Below are positions 1 through 6,284 of a stretch of DNA of 11,260 nucleotides, in pieces. The stretch comes from Paracoccaceae bacterium (lineage in GTDB: Bacteria; Pseudomonadota; Alphaproteobacteria; Rhodobacterales; Rhodobacteraceae). Below the pieces are notes generated by a model, which saw only the letters and a list, made by a program, of their open reading frames with translations, was not told the origin of the DNA and searched no databases. The DNA lies in the NCBI GenBank assembly GCA_021767525.1, contig JAASTF010000080.1, positions 1 through 11,260 of the forward strand, written 5' to 3'. How positions within the stretch are numbered: the stretch's first letter is position 1; each line of letters starts with the position of its first letter. A program made the position numbers and the translations under genes.

Positions 1-316
1 CGAGGAAAAAGGCGGTCATGACCTCGTATGCCAGCAGGGGGCCGGCGATATTGCCCACGGTTTCCATGAAACCGGGCCAGTTGGTGCCGAACTGGAACGA
101 CATGGTGATGCCGCTGACCACGCCCATCGCAAAGGACAGGGCAAAGATTTTCACCCAGAAGCGATAGGCTTGCAGCCAGGCATCGTCGCCCGTGCGGTTA
201 TAGCGCAGCCGAAAGAACAGCAGCACCCAGCCCAGGGCGATGGTGATCGTGGGAAACAGGATGTGAAACGAGATATTCGCGCCGAATTGAATGCGCGACA
301 GGATCAGGGCGTCCAT
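1..316 (-). CDS. cydA: Cytochrome bd-type quinol oxidase subunit I (N-terminal part, runs off the window)
   Basis: The first 105 residues are visible; the rest lies beyond base 1. Subunit I of bd-type oxidases sits in the inner membrane, binds hemes b and d, and passes electrons from quinol to oxygen without pumping protons. The protein begins MDALILSRIQFGANISFHIL. The His in SFHILFP (residue 18) matches the conserved axial heme ligand near residue 19 of the family. GPLLAYEVMTAFFL carries the conserved Glu near residue 99, and QFGTNWPGF is also typical. Two or three hydrophobic segments are visible. The ATG follows a good Shine-Dalgarno (GGAGG, minus strand, about bases 321-325). The gene diverges from zapE across about 115 bases. 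Whether it is the CydA or the cyanide-insensitive CioA type cannot be decided, because the Q-loop is outside the window. The family call is secure. Confidence 0.93.
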   Translation of the reverse strand, partial: MDALILSRIQFGANISFHILFPTITIALGWVLLFFRLRYNRTGDDAWLQAYRFWVKIFALSFAMGVVSGITMSFQFGTNWPGFMETVGNIAGPLLAYEVMTAFFL

Positions 317-337
317 CGAAACCTCCATTCTTGAGTA

Positions 338-363
338 TTTAGATAGGTTTAAGATGCAGGTTT
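338..363. promoter_or_regulatory. Imperfect tandem repeat in the cydA-zapE divergent region
   Basis: TTTAGATAGGTTT (338-350) and TTTAAGATGCAGGTTT (348-363) are two overlapping, similar units in an AT-rich island between the divergent cydA and zapE starts. The placement 20-50 bases upstream of the cydA start suits a regulator site. AAGATGCA resembles one half of a gammaproteobacterial NsrR site, but the matching inverted half is absent. Function is inferred from position only. Confidence 0.3.
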
Positions 364-432
364 TGAGGGGGCTGCGACGCCAGGGCGCAGATGCCCTTTT
401 CACGGCGCTGTGCGCGCGCTATTGCGGGGGCC

Positions 433-1491
433 ATGACGCGCATTCAGGACATATATGCCCAGATGGTGCAGGCGGGCGATTTGCACGCCGATCCGGCGCA
501 AGAGGCCGCCCTGCCCGAGTTCGAGCGCATCCACCGCGCGCTGGAACAGCCGGTGAAACGCGGCTGGTTCGCCAAGAAACCCGACCCGATCAAGGGCCTT
601 TACCTGTGGGGCGGCGTGGGGCGCGGCAAGTCGATGCTGATGGACCTGTTCGTGCAGGTGGTCGACGTGCCCAAGCGGCGGGTGCATTTCCACGCCTTCA
701 TGCAGGAAATCCAGGCCGCGTTGCACGAGGCGCGCAAGACCGGCGTCGAGGATGCGATCGCCCCCGTGGCCAAGGCGGTTTCGGACGAGGTGCGGCTGCT
801 GGCCTTTGACGAGATGCAGATCACCGATATCGCCGACGCGATGATCGTGGGCCGCCTGTTCGAGCGGCTGTTCGATGCGGGCGTGGTGGTTGTCACCACC
901 TCGAACCGGGTGCCGGACGATTTGTACAAGGACGGGCTGAACCGGCAGATATTCCTGCCCTTCATCGAGCTCTTGAAAGAGCGGATGGAGGTGCACGAGC
1001 TGACCAGCCCGCGCGATTACCGGCAGGACCGGTTGCAGGGCGAGCAGGTGTATTTCACCCCCGCCAATGCCGAAGCGCGCGCCAAGATCAGCGCGATCTG
1101 GGACGACCTGACCGACGGGGCCGAGGATTCGCTGGTTTTGGTGGTGAAGGGGCGCAAGGTGGAAATCCCGCTGTATCACAACGGGGTGGCGCGGGCGTCG
1201 TTTCACGACCTATGCGGGCGGATGCTGGGGGCGGCCGATTACCTGGCGCTGGCCGAGGTGACGCGGGTTTTGATCTTGGAAAACATCCCCACGCTGGGCC
1301 GGTCGAATTTCAACGAGGCCAAGCGGTTCGTCACCCTGATCGATGCGCTTTACGAGGCGCGGGTGCGGCTGATCTGTTCAGCCGCCGACCAGCCCGAGAT
1401 GCTGTACCTGGAAGGCGAGGGCGTTTTCGAGTTCGAGCGCACCGCCAGCCGGTTGCGCGAAATGCAGGCCGAGGACTGGGGCCGGGCGTGA
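433..1491 (+). CDS. zapE: Cell division protein ZapE (AFG1-family ATPase)
   Basis: A 352-residue AFG1/ZapE-type P-loop ATPase. ZapE in Gram-negative bacteria associates with the division ring and affects FtsZ ring stability; the mitochondrial relative AFG1/LACE1 acts on inner-membrane proteins. The Walker A motif is GGVGRGKS (residues 60-67), and Walker B is LLAFDEMQ with the Asp-Glu pair at 126-127. The family block TTSNRVPDDLYKDGLNRQ lies at about 155-171, and length and architecture are normal. I chose the ATG at 433 because MTRIQDIYAQMVQAGDL is the usual family N-terminus. An in-frame ATG at 391 would add 14 residues with no family resemblance. The Shine-Dalgarno is poor: a G-run sits only two bases from the ATG. 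A hairpin element follows the stop. The identity is very likely; the start is slightly less sure. Confidence 0.95.
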   Translation: MTRIQDIYAQMVQAGDLHADPAQEAALPEFERIHRALEQPVKRGWFAKKPDPIKGLYLWGGVGRGKSMLMDLFVQVVDVPKRRVHFHAFMQEIQAALHEARKTGVEDAIAPVAKAVSDEVRLLAFDEMQITDIADAMIVGRLFERLFDAGVVVVTTSNRVPDDLYKDGLNRQIFLPFIELLKERMEVHELTSPRDYRQDRLQGEQVYFTPANAEARAKISAIWDDLTDGAEDSLVLVVKGRKVEIPLYHNGVARASFHDLCGRMLGAADYLALAEVTRVLILENIPTLGRSNFNEAKRFVTLIDALYEARVRLICSAADQPEMLYLEGEGVFEFERTASRLREMQAEDWGRA

Positions 1492-1500
1492 CCTGATTGA

Positions 1501-1517
1501 GTGCGCGTGCCGCGCAC
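1501..1517 (+). terminator. Perfect 7-bp hairpin just after zapE
   Basis: GTGCGCGTGCCGCGCAC folds into a perfect 7-bp GC stem with a 3-base loop, starting 10 bases after the zapE stop. No T-run follows, so it may act as an mRNA 3' stabiliser or a weak terminator, or be part of the adjacent repeat element. Confidence 0.4.
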
Positions 1518-1518
1518 G

Positions 1519-1590
1519 CATCTTGCCTGCGGTTCTCGCCTTCGGCTGCGATCCTCGGGTGCCTCCGGCGGGAGTTTTCTGGGCAAGATG
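1519..1590. repeat. REP-like intergenic palindromic element with nested hairpins
   Basis: Perfect 9-base outer arms, CATCTTGCC (1519-1527) and GGCAAGATG (1582-1590), enclose small inner stems: GCC-TTC-GGC (around 1538-1546) and GCC-TCC-GGC (around 1561-1569). Drawn as RNA this is a branched, cloverleaf-like fold. The inner text (a CCTTCGGC block followed by GTGCCTCCGGCGGGAGT) resembles an intergenic element I recall as frequent in Rhodobacteraceae genomes, often ending in ...AAGATGAAG. Only one copy lies in this window, so repetition cannot be shown here. Confidence 0.6.
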
Positions 1591-1663
1591 AAGGGGGATC
1601 GGCGACAAGCCGCGCGTGCCGTGCATAGGCCCTGCCGTTGGGGCCGTGGCGGTGGTAAGACCC

Positions 1664-2134
1664 ATGCCCATGAACAGGCGATTTGTGATTTTCGGCGCGC
1701 TGGCGCTGGCAGGCTGTGGTGGTGCCAACGAGGCGGTGGCGCCGACCGCCGTTTACGACGCGCCGCTTTATCCCAACGAGACGCCCGAGCTGCGGGCGTT
1801 GATCGTGCGCTATGCCGATCTGTACGAGGTGCCGGTGGACCTGGTGCAGCGGGTGATCGTGCGCGAGAGCACCCACCGCCCGCGCGCGCGCAAGGGGCCT
1901 TATTACGGGTTGATGCAGATCCTGCCGGCAACGGCCCGCAGCATGGGCTTTCGCGGCCAGCCGTCGGACCTGCTGGATGCGGAAACCAACCTGCGCTACG
2001 CGGTGAAATACCTGCGCGGGGCCTGGCTGGTGTCGGGCGGCGACAAGGATGCCGCGGTGATGTGGTATGCGCGCGGTTATTATTACGAGGCCAAGCGGCT
2101 GGGCCTGTTGGAGGAAACCGGGCTGCGCGGGTAG
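1664..2134 (+). CDS. Small lytic transglycosylase (SLT domain) lipoprotein
   Basis: A 156-residue protein made of a lipoprotein signal and a single SLT/lysozyme-like domain. The signal FVIFGALALAGC has a lipobox (LAGC, Cys at residue 18), so the mature protein should be lipid-anchored facing the periplasm. The likely catalytic Glu is residue 68 in VIVRES. GLMQILPATARSMGF (82-96) is the classic SLT core, followed by NLRYAVKYL and an MWYARGYYYEA segment in place of the usual AYNAG motif. Such enzymes cleave the glycan strands of peptidoglycan and form 1,6-anhydro-muropeptides. At this size there is no room for an accessory domain. Two in-frame ATGs (1664, 1670) are possible; the second places the lipobox Cys at 16. 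GGTGGTAAG upstream is a weak ribosome-binding site. zapE lies 172 bases upstream across the hairpin repeat, so separate transcription is possible. Confidence 0.88.
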   Translation: MPMNRRFVIFGALALAGCGGANEAVAPTAVYDAPLYPNETPELRALIVRYADLYEVPVDLVQRVIVRESTHRPRARKGPYYGLMQILPATARSMGFRGQPSDLLDAETNLRYAVKYLRGAWLVSGGDKDAAVMWYARGYYYEAKRLGLLEETGLRG

Positions 2135-2419
2135 GGCGTGGGTAAAAGAAAAAGGGGGTCGTTGGTTCGACCCCTCTTTCCCACCTGCCGTCGTAACCCT
2201 TGTGGCCCTGTCGGGCGCGCACCCGCGCGCGTGGCGCGTTTCATGCTGTTCCGGTGAAGCCCCGCGATGCGCTGCGGGTCTTGTCCCCCAATCCCTGCGC
2301 ATGACCTTTGCCACATTTAGACGCGTGGTGGCGAATCAGTCAATATCATGTGATTCCGAAATGCGGCGCGCGGCGCGAGGCGCTTGAATTTGAGGCAAAT
2401 TTTTTTTGGCGACCAGCGG
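2135..2419. other. Intergenic region between convergent genes
   Basis: This stretch separates the plus-strand transglycosylase from the minus-strand proline-rich protein. It holds a terminator near its left edge (2151-2179), a GC-rich alternating purine/pyrimidine patch (about 2213-2234) and an AT-rich patch near 2335-2410. Short open frames here lack ribosome-binding sites and coding character. I see no RNA gene. Confidence 0.5.
2151..2179. terminator. Bidirectional Rho-independent terminator
   Basis: GGGGTCG (2155-2161) and CGACCCC (2168-2174) form a perfect 7-bp stem with loop TTGGTT. On the minus strand the stem is followed by CTTTTTCTTTT, a strong T-tract that would end read-through from the minus-strand pair at 2420-3486. 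On the plus strand the tail is TCTTTCCC, a weaker signal 20 bases after the transglycosylase stop. Confidence 0.75.
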
Positions 2420-2839
2420 CTAGTTTCGCGGGCTTTGGCCTGGCAGGCCGTCATTGACCGCGCGGGTGACGATGGTGTGCAGCAGGCTGCCGGGATCGCC
2501 CGGGGCGATGTCGCGGCCCGATGCCTCGTTCAGTTGTTGCAGGATGCCCCAGCTCATCTGGCGCAGTTCGGTCGGGTGGTTGTTTGCCGGCAAGGGCCGC
2601 GCGACGGGCGCCGGCCGGGGTTGCGGTGCGGGGGTGGGCGCGGTTGCGGCGCTGGGCGCGGGGACTGGCGCGGCGGTGATGCCGCTTTCGGTGCGGGTGA
2701 CCGTTTGTTCTGGGGCGGCTGGACCGTAGTCGGCCCTTGGCCCCGGCTGCAACAGGATCAGCGCCAGGGTAAGCCCGACGAAGCCCAGGCCCAAGAGCGC
2801 CATGCGGATCGTGCCGGGGCCGAAATCGTACCGCGTCAT
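2420..2839 (-). CDS. Proline-rich single-pass membrane protein, unknown function
   Basis: A 139-residue protein that I cannot assign to a family. A short N-terminus (MTRYDFGPGTIR) is followed by one hydrophobic segment (about 13-30, ALLGLGFVGLTLALILL). An Ala/Pro-rich linker (about 35-85, with APVPAPSAATAPTPAPQPRP) leads to a compact C-terminal block (about 90-130, with LRQMSWGILQQLNEASGRDI). The layout suggests an inner-membrane anchor with the C-terminal block held out in the periplasm, but orientation is inference. The start ATG overlaps the stop of the upstream rhodanese-like gene as ATGA (2836-2839), so the two are probably translationally coupled and act together. A longer minus-strand reading frame reaches 3019, but it would overlap the rhodanese gene and is rejected. 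The gene is real; its function is unknown. Confidence 0.8.
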   Translation of the reverse strand: MTRYDFGPGTIRMALLGLGFVGLTLALILLQPGPRADYGPAAPEQTVTRTESGITAAPVPAPSAATAPTPAPQPRPAPVARPLPANNHPTELRQMSWGILQQLNEASGRDIAPGDPGSLLHTIVTRAVNDGLPGQSPRN

Positions 2840-3486
2840 CCTGCCGGCTCCGTTATGCTGAGGCCAAGGGCCGTCCATCCGGTCAGGCCGGCGCGATACC
2901 AGCGCAGCTTGGCCGGGGGAAAGCCGGCCGCGATCAGGCCGGCGATGGCGCGGGGGGCCATGTCGCTGCTGGCGCCGTTGCCGAACACCAGCAGATCGAA
3001 GGCGTTGTCGAAATTCCATCCCGTGTCGCCGCGCACCGCGCCCAGAGCCTGGAGGATGTCGGGCAGGAAACTGTTATCCGCGGCGAGGGCGGGATAGGGC
3101 ATCGAGATCGCGCCGGGAAGGGTGCCGCGGGCGAACCATTCCTGCAGGCGGGCATCGACCAGCAGCCCGGTGCCCAGGCTGACCGGCCCGGCCATGAAAT
3201 CCAGCACCTCGAGCTCGGCCACGGTGGTGACGCCGGGCGCGGCCTGCATCGGCTGAATGCAGCTGGGCGGGCAGGACGGCGTAAGCGCGCCGGTCAGCGC
3301 GCGGTCGGTGTCGTCGGCGGGCAGGCTGCGGGTGATGGTAAAGCTGGTGGCGCCGCGCGAAAAACTGAGATCGCGCATCGTTTCGGTAATGCCCAGATCT
3401 TGCGCCAGGCACGGCGACGCAGCGATCGCGGCCAACATCCCAACGCCCAAAACCCCACGCACAACACTACCCTTTTTCAACGCCAT
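2836..3486 (-). CDS. Secreted rhodanese-like protein lacking the catalytic cysteine
   Basis: A 216-residue protein with a Sec signal peptide (MALKKG..., hydrophobic 8-25, probable cleavage after SPCLA at residue 28), so it is likely periplasmic. The C-terminal half has the rhodanese fold landmarks: LLVDAR (108-113), GTLPGAISMP (121-130), DLLVFGNGASS (164-174) and YRAGLTGWTALG (197-208). In active rhodaneses the Cys follows the VxVYC strand; here that position reads VFG, giving Gly169. No sulfurtransferase activity is therefore expected from this loop. A separate CPPSC pair (Cys72 and Cys76) lies ahead of the domain and could form a disulfide or hold metal. A promoter candidate lies upstream, and the stop overlaps the next gene's start as ATGA. 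The Shine-Dalgarno is weak. The fold call is good; the role is unknown, perhaps binding or redox sensing. Confidence 0.85.
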   Translation of the reverse strand: MALKKGSVVRGVLGVGMLAAIAASPCLAQDLGITETMRDLSFSRGATSFTITRSLPADDTDRALTGALTPSCPPSCIQPMQAAPGVTTVAELEVLDFMAGPVSLGTGLLVDARLQEWFARGTLPGAISMPYPALAADNSFLPDILQALGAVRGDTGWNFDNAFDLLVFGNGASSDMAPRAIAGLIAAGFPPAKLRWYRAGLTGWTALGLSITEPAG

Positions 3487-3535
3487 ATGCGGGTAAAGAC
3501 CCTTTATATGGTGTGACAGCCCCAATTCGCTACAA

Positions 3536-3564
3536 CTGATACGAATCGGCTGACTCTCGGTCAA
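3536..3564 (-). promoter_or_regulatory. Candidate sigma-70 promoter for the rhodanese-like/proline-rich pair
   Basis: On the minus strand, TTGACC (3564-3559) and TATCAG (3541-3536) are separated by exactly 17 bases, about 50 bases upstream of the start at 3486. The -35 matches 5 of 6 consensus positions and the -10 about 4 of 6. It also lies downstream of the folC terminator side, consistent with an independent unit. Confidence 0.5.
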
Positions 3565-3586
3565 GCATCGTGGCGCGGCAGATGGG

Positions 3587-3616
3587 AAAAAACCGCCCGT
3601 TTGCAACCTTGGGGCG
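3587..3616 (-). terminator. Rho-independent terminator after folC
   Basis: Read on the minus strand, a 5-bp stem CGCCC/GGGCG (arms 3612-3616 and 3594-3598) is followed by GTTTTTT (3592-3587). It starts 12 bases beyond the folC stop. The stem is short, but the T-run and position fit a terminator for the accD-folC operon. Confidence 0.55.
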
Positions 3617-3627
3617 ATAAAAGGGGG

Positions 3628-4905
3628 TTAGCCTGCTTGCTGAAGCCGCAGAACCGCCCCTGCCAGGTAAAGCGAGCCGCAAATGAGGATGCGCGCGTCT
3701 GGGGTGTCGGCGGCGATCTGGCGCAGGGCCGCGGCGACATCGGGCGCCTGGGTCGCGGGCAGGCCGACCGCGCGGGCGGCGGCGGCGGTGTCGGCGGCGG
3801 GCAGGGTGTTCGCCTCGTCCGGGATCGACAGCGCGACAAGCTGCTGCGCAACCCCCGCCAAGGGCCGCAGATAGCCGGTGATGTCCTTGGTGTTCAGCAT
3901 TCCGCAGACCAGGTAGGTGGGCCGGGGCGGCAGGCTGGCCAGGTGCGCGGCCAGGGCCTGACCGGCGGCCGGGTTGTGACCGCCATCCAGCCACAGCTCG
4001 GCCCGGGGCGCCAGCGCGGGCAGGGGCCCATCGGACAGGCGTTGCATCCGGGCGGGCCATTCGGCCCGGGTGACCGCCGCCTCGGCCGCGCCTTCGCCAA
4101 GGCCAAGGTGGCGCAGCGCGGCCAGCGCCATGCCGGCATTCTGCACCTGGTGCGCGCCGGGCAGGTTGGGCAGGGGCAGGTCCAGCAGGCCGTTGTCGTC
4201 CTGATAGACCATCCGCCCGTGTTCGGTGCCAACATGCCAATGCTGCCCGTAGGCCAAGATCGGCGCGCCCAGCCGTTCGGCGCGCGCCTCGATCACCTCG
4301 AGCGCGGCATCCTCTTGCGGGCCGACGATCACCGGCACGCCACGCTTGATAATCCCCGCCTTTTCGCCGGCGATCTTGGCCAGCGTGTCACCCAGAAAGC
4401 TTTCGTGATCCATCGACACCGGTGTGATGATCGTCAGCGCGGGTTTGTCCACCACGTTGGTGGCGTCCAGCCGTCCGCCCAGCCCGACCTCGAGCAGGGT
4501 AAAATCGGCCGGGCTGCGCGCCATCGCCAAAATCGCGGCGCAGGTGGTGATTTCGAAATAGGTGATCGGCGCGCCCTTGTTGGCGTCGTAGCATTCGTCC
4601 AGCACAGCGGTCAGCGCGTCCTCGGAGATCAGGGTGCCGGCCAGGCGGATGCGTTCGTGAAACCGCGCCAGGTGCGGCGAGGTATAGGCGTGGACGCGCA
4701 GCCCCGCCCCTTCGAGCCCCGCGCGGATCATCGCCTGCGTGCTGCCCTTGCCGTTGGTGCCCGCGATGTGAATGACCGGGGGCAGGTCGTTCTGCGGATT
4801 GCCCAGCGTATCCAGCAACGCCCAGACCCGATCCAGCACAAGGTCCATGACCTTGGGGTGCAGGGTCATCATGCGTTCCAGGATGGCATCTGATCCTTGG
4901 GTCAT
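3628..4905 (-). CDS. folC: Bifunctional folylpolyglutamate synthase / dihydrofolate synthase
   Basis: A 425-residue Mur-ligase-family enzyme of the usual FolC length. It joins glutamate to dihydropteroate in folate biosynthesis and extends the polyglutamate tail using ATP in the cytoplasm. The P-loop is GTNGKGST (49-56). YTSPHL (74-79), TYFEITT (115-121) and LLEVGLGGRLDATN (137-150) are FolC signatures. They are followed by DHESFLGDT, AGEKAGIIK, and the C-terminal DGGHNP and YLVCGMLNTKD segments. The ATG (MTQGSDAILERMM) overlaps the stop of the upstream membrane-protein gene as ATGA, which fixes the start. It is the last gene of the accD > membrane protein > folC operon. Linkage of accD and folC is common in proteobacteria. 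Confidence 0.97.
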   Translation of the reverse strand: MTQGSDAILERMMTLHPKVMDLVLDRVWALLDTLGNPQNDLPPVIHIAGTNGKGSTQAMIRAGLEGAGLRVHAYTSPHLARFHERIRLAGTLISEDALTAVLDECYDANKGAPITYFEITTCAAILAMARSPADFTLLEVGLGGRLDATNVVDKPALTIITPVSMDHESFLGDTLAKIAGEKAGIIKRGVPVIVGPQEDAALEVIEARAERLGAPILAYGQHWHVGTEHGRMVYQDDNGLLDLPLPNLPGAHQVQNAGMALAALRHLGLGEGAAEAAVTRAEWPARMQRLSDGPLPALAPRAELWLDGGHNPAAGQALAAHLASLPPRPTYLVCGMLNTKDITGYLRPLAGVAQQLVALSIPDEANTLPAADTAAAARAVGLPATQAPDVAAALRQIAADTPDARILICGSLYLAGAVLRLQQAG

Positions 4906-5291
4906 GTCCGTGCCTCGTTCCGCCAGAAAAACAACAGCGCCGCGCCCAATACCAGATCGAGCGCGGCGCAAAAGGCCGGCCACCAGCCGGGCACCGGGGC
5001 CGAGACGGCCGGTGCGGCCAGGTCGAACGCGCCGTGGCCGATGATGCCCAGGGCAATCGCCTTGGCCGAGCGGGCATAGCCCCACAGTGCCAGCGCGGTG
5101 AACCCGGCAAAGGCGGCCACGTGCAGGGCGCGGTCGGTCCAATCGCCAAGTTCGAACGCAAAGGCGGGATAAAAGGCAGCGATGGCCACCAGAACGACCG
5201 CGCCCGAGGCGCGTTCGCGCTGCATTCCGCTGGCCCAGAGAAGATATGCGGCAAGCGCCCCAAGGCCGGCGCCGCACAGCGCGGCGATCAT
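4902..5291 (-). CDS. Small multi-pass membrane protein of unknown function between accD and folC
   Basis: A 129-residue, strongly hydrophobic protein with four or five predicted spans (about 2-20, 30-46, 55-72, 78-95 and 103-123) and short loops. It starts MIAALCGAGLGALAAYLLWA and ends FFWRNEART. Loop landmarks include FELGDWTDR (about 46-54) and GIIGHGAFD near residue 85. I recognise no catalytic motif and cannot name a family with confidence. Its ATG overlaps the accD stop as ATGA (5288-5291), and its own stop overlaps the folC start as ATGA (4902-4905), so it must be translated in step with both enzymes. Such locking argues that it is a real, expressed gene. It could be a membrane partner of fatty-acid synthesis or simply be co-inherited. 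The third-position GC bias matches its neighbours. Confidence 0.85.
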   Translation of the reverse strand: MIAALCGAGLGALAAYLLWASGMQRERASGAVVLVAIAAFYPAFAFELGDWTDRALHVAAFAGFTALALWGYARSAKAIALGIIGHGAFDLAAPAVSAPVPGWWPAFCAALDLVLGAALLFFWRNEART

Positions 5292-6226
5292 TCCTTCGGC
5301 GCGTCGTCGGCGGCCGGCTGGGCCGCGTCGGGTTCGGCCAATTCGCCCGGCGGGGGCAGGTCACCCTTGATCGCGGGGGGCTGGCCCATCAGCATCCGGG
5401 TGATGGTTATCAGCTCGTCGCGCATTTCGGTGCGGGGTGTGACGCGGTCCAGCATCCCGTGGTCCAACAGGTATTCGGCGCGCTGGAACCCCTCGGGCAG
5501 CTTTTCGCGGATCGTCTGTTCGATCACGCGCGGCCCGGCGAAACAGATCAGCGCGTTGGGTTCGGCGATATGCACGTCGCCCAGCATCGCGTAGGACGCG
5601 GTGACGCCACCGGTCGTGGGATGGGTCAGCACCACGATATAGGGCAGGCCCGCCTCTTTCAGCATTTGCACGGCCACGGTGCTGCGGGGCATCTGCATGA
5701 GCGACAGGATACCCTCTTGCATCCGGGCGCCGCCGGCGGCGGAAAACAGGATCAGCGGGCGTTTCAGTTTCACCGCCTCTTCGGCGGCGGCGATGATGGC
5801 GTTGCCAACATACATGCCCATCGACCCACCCATGAAGCTGAAATCCTGCGCGGCGGCCACGATGGGCGTGCGGCCGATTTCGCCGGTGGCGACCAACATC
5901 GCCTCTTTCTCGCCCGTTTGTTTCTGGGCGGCTTTCATGCGGTCGGGATATTTCTTTTGATCGCGAAATTGCAGCGGATCGGCCAGCGGTTCGGGCACGC
6001 CGACCTCGGCGAAGACGCCGCCATCGAACAGCGCGCGAAAGCGGTCGCGCGGGGTGATCGCCATGTGATGTCCGCAATTGGTGCAGACATTCAGGTTATC
6101 GCTGAGTTCACGGTGAAACAGCATCGTGCCGCACTCGTCGCACTTGGTCCACAAGTTCTCGGGCACTTCGCGGCGCGAGAAGATCGAGTTGATGCGCGGA
6201 CGGACGTAGTTGGTGATCCAGTTCAT
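5288..6226 (-). CDS. accD: Acetyl-CoA carboxylase carboxyltransferase subunit beta
   Basis: A 312-residue AccD. With AccA it forms the carboxyltransferase that moves the carboxyl group from biotin-BCCP to acetyl-CoA, giving malonyl-CoA, the first step of fatty-acid synthesis. The N-terminal zinc ribbon has Cys29, Cys32, Cys48 and Cys51 (CDEC and CTNC). The crotonase-like core shows GGSMGMYVGNAI, FSAAGGARMQEG and THPTTGGVTASYAMLGD, and GYV-type features are replaced by the usual AEPNALICFAGPRV. The start MNWITNYVRPRI is the normal alphaproteobacterial N-terminus. AGGGG lies about 10 bases upstream. A promoter candidate in the 58-base gap to the CPBP gene suggests accD can start its own operon. 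The C-terminus is acidic and Ala/Pro-rich (PPPGELAEPDAAQPAADDAP). Confidence 0.98.
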   Translation of the reverse strand: MNWITNYVRPRINSIFSRREVPENLWTKCDECGTMLFHRELSDNLNVCTNCGHHMAITPRDRFRALFDGGVFAEVGVPEPLADPLQFRDQKKYPDRMKAAQKQTGEKEAMLVATGEIGRTPIVAAAQDFSFMGGSMGMYVGNAIIAAAEEAVKLKRPLILFSAAGGARMQEGILSLMQMPRSTVAVQMLKEAGLPYIVVLTHPTTGGVTASYAMLGDVHIAEPNALICFAGPRVIEQTIREKLPEGFQRAEYLLDHGMLDRVTPRTEMRDELITITRMLMGQPPAIKGDLPPPGELAEPDAAQPAADDAPKE

Positions 6227-6255
6227 GCAGGCGGCCCCTGTTGCGACTATGGCCC

Positions 6256-6284
6256 CAGATAAGCCGCGGGGCGTCGAATTGCAA
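6256..6284 (-). promoter_or_regulatory. Candidate sigma-70 promoter for the accD operon
   Basis: On the minus strand, TTGCAA (6284-6279) and TATCTG (6261-6256) are spaced by 17 bases. Transcription would begin near 6249, giving a leader of about 20 bases to the accD ATG at 6226. It fits the short gap after the CPBP gene. Sequence match only. Confidence 0.45.

Noticed and set aside
391..432. Longer zapE start at ATG 391
   Set aside because: The added 14 residues do not resemble the family N-terminus, whereas MTRIQDIYAQMV from 433 does.
2151..2185. tRNA 3'-end-like text (GGTTCGACCCC followed by CCCACC)
   Set aside because: The bases pair as a simple 7-bp terminator stem; no T-stem of the proper length, anticodon arm or matching acceptor 5' strand exists upstream, which is transglycosylase coding sequence.
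2333..2365. Possible FNR-type box near GTCAATATCATGTGATT
   Set aside because: It lacks the TTGAT-N4-ATCAA symmetry and does not lie upstream of any gene start; both flanking genes end here.
3601..4893. 430-codon open frame on the plus strand opposite folC
   Set aside because: It is a GC-bias shadow of folC: low-complexity Gly/Arg/Gln composition and no motif, while the opposite strand encodes a full, recognisable enzyme.
5246..6262. 338-codon open frame on the plus strand opposite accD
   Set aside because: His/Gly/Arg-rich shadow of accD with no ribosome-binding site; accD on the other strand has all family motifs.
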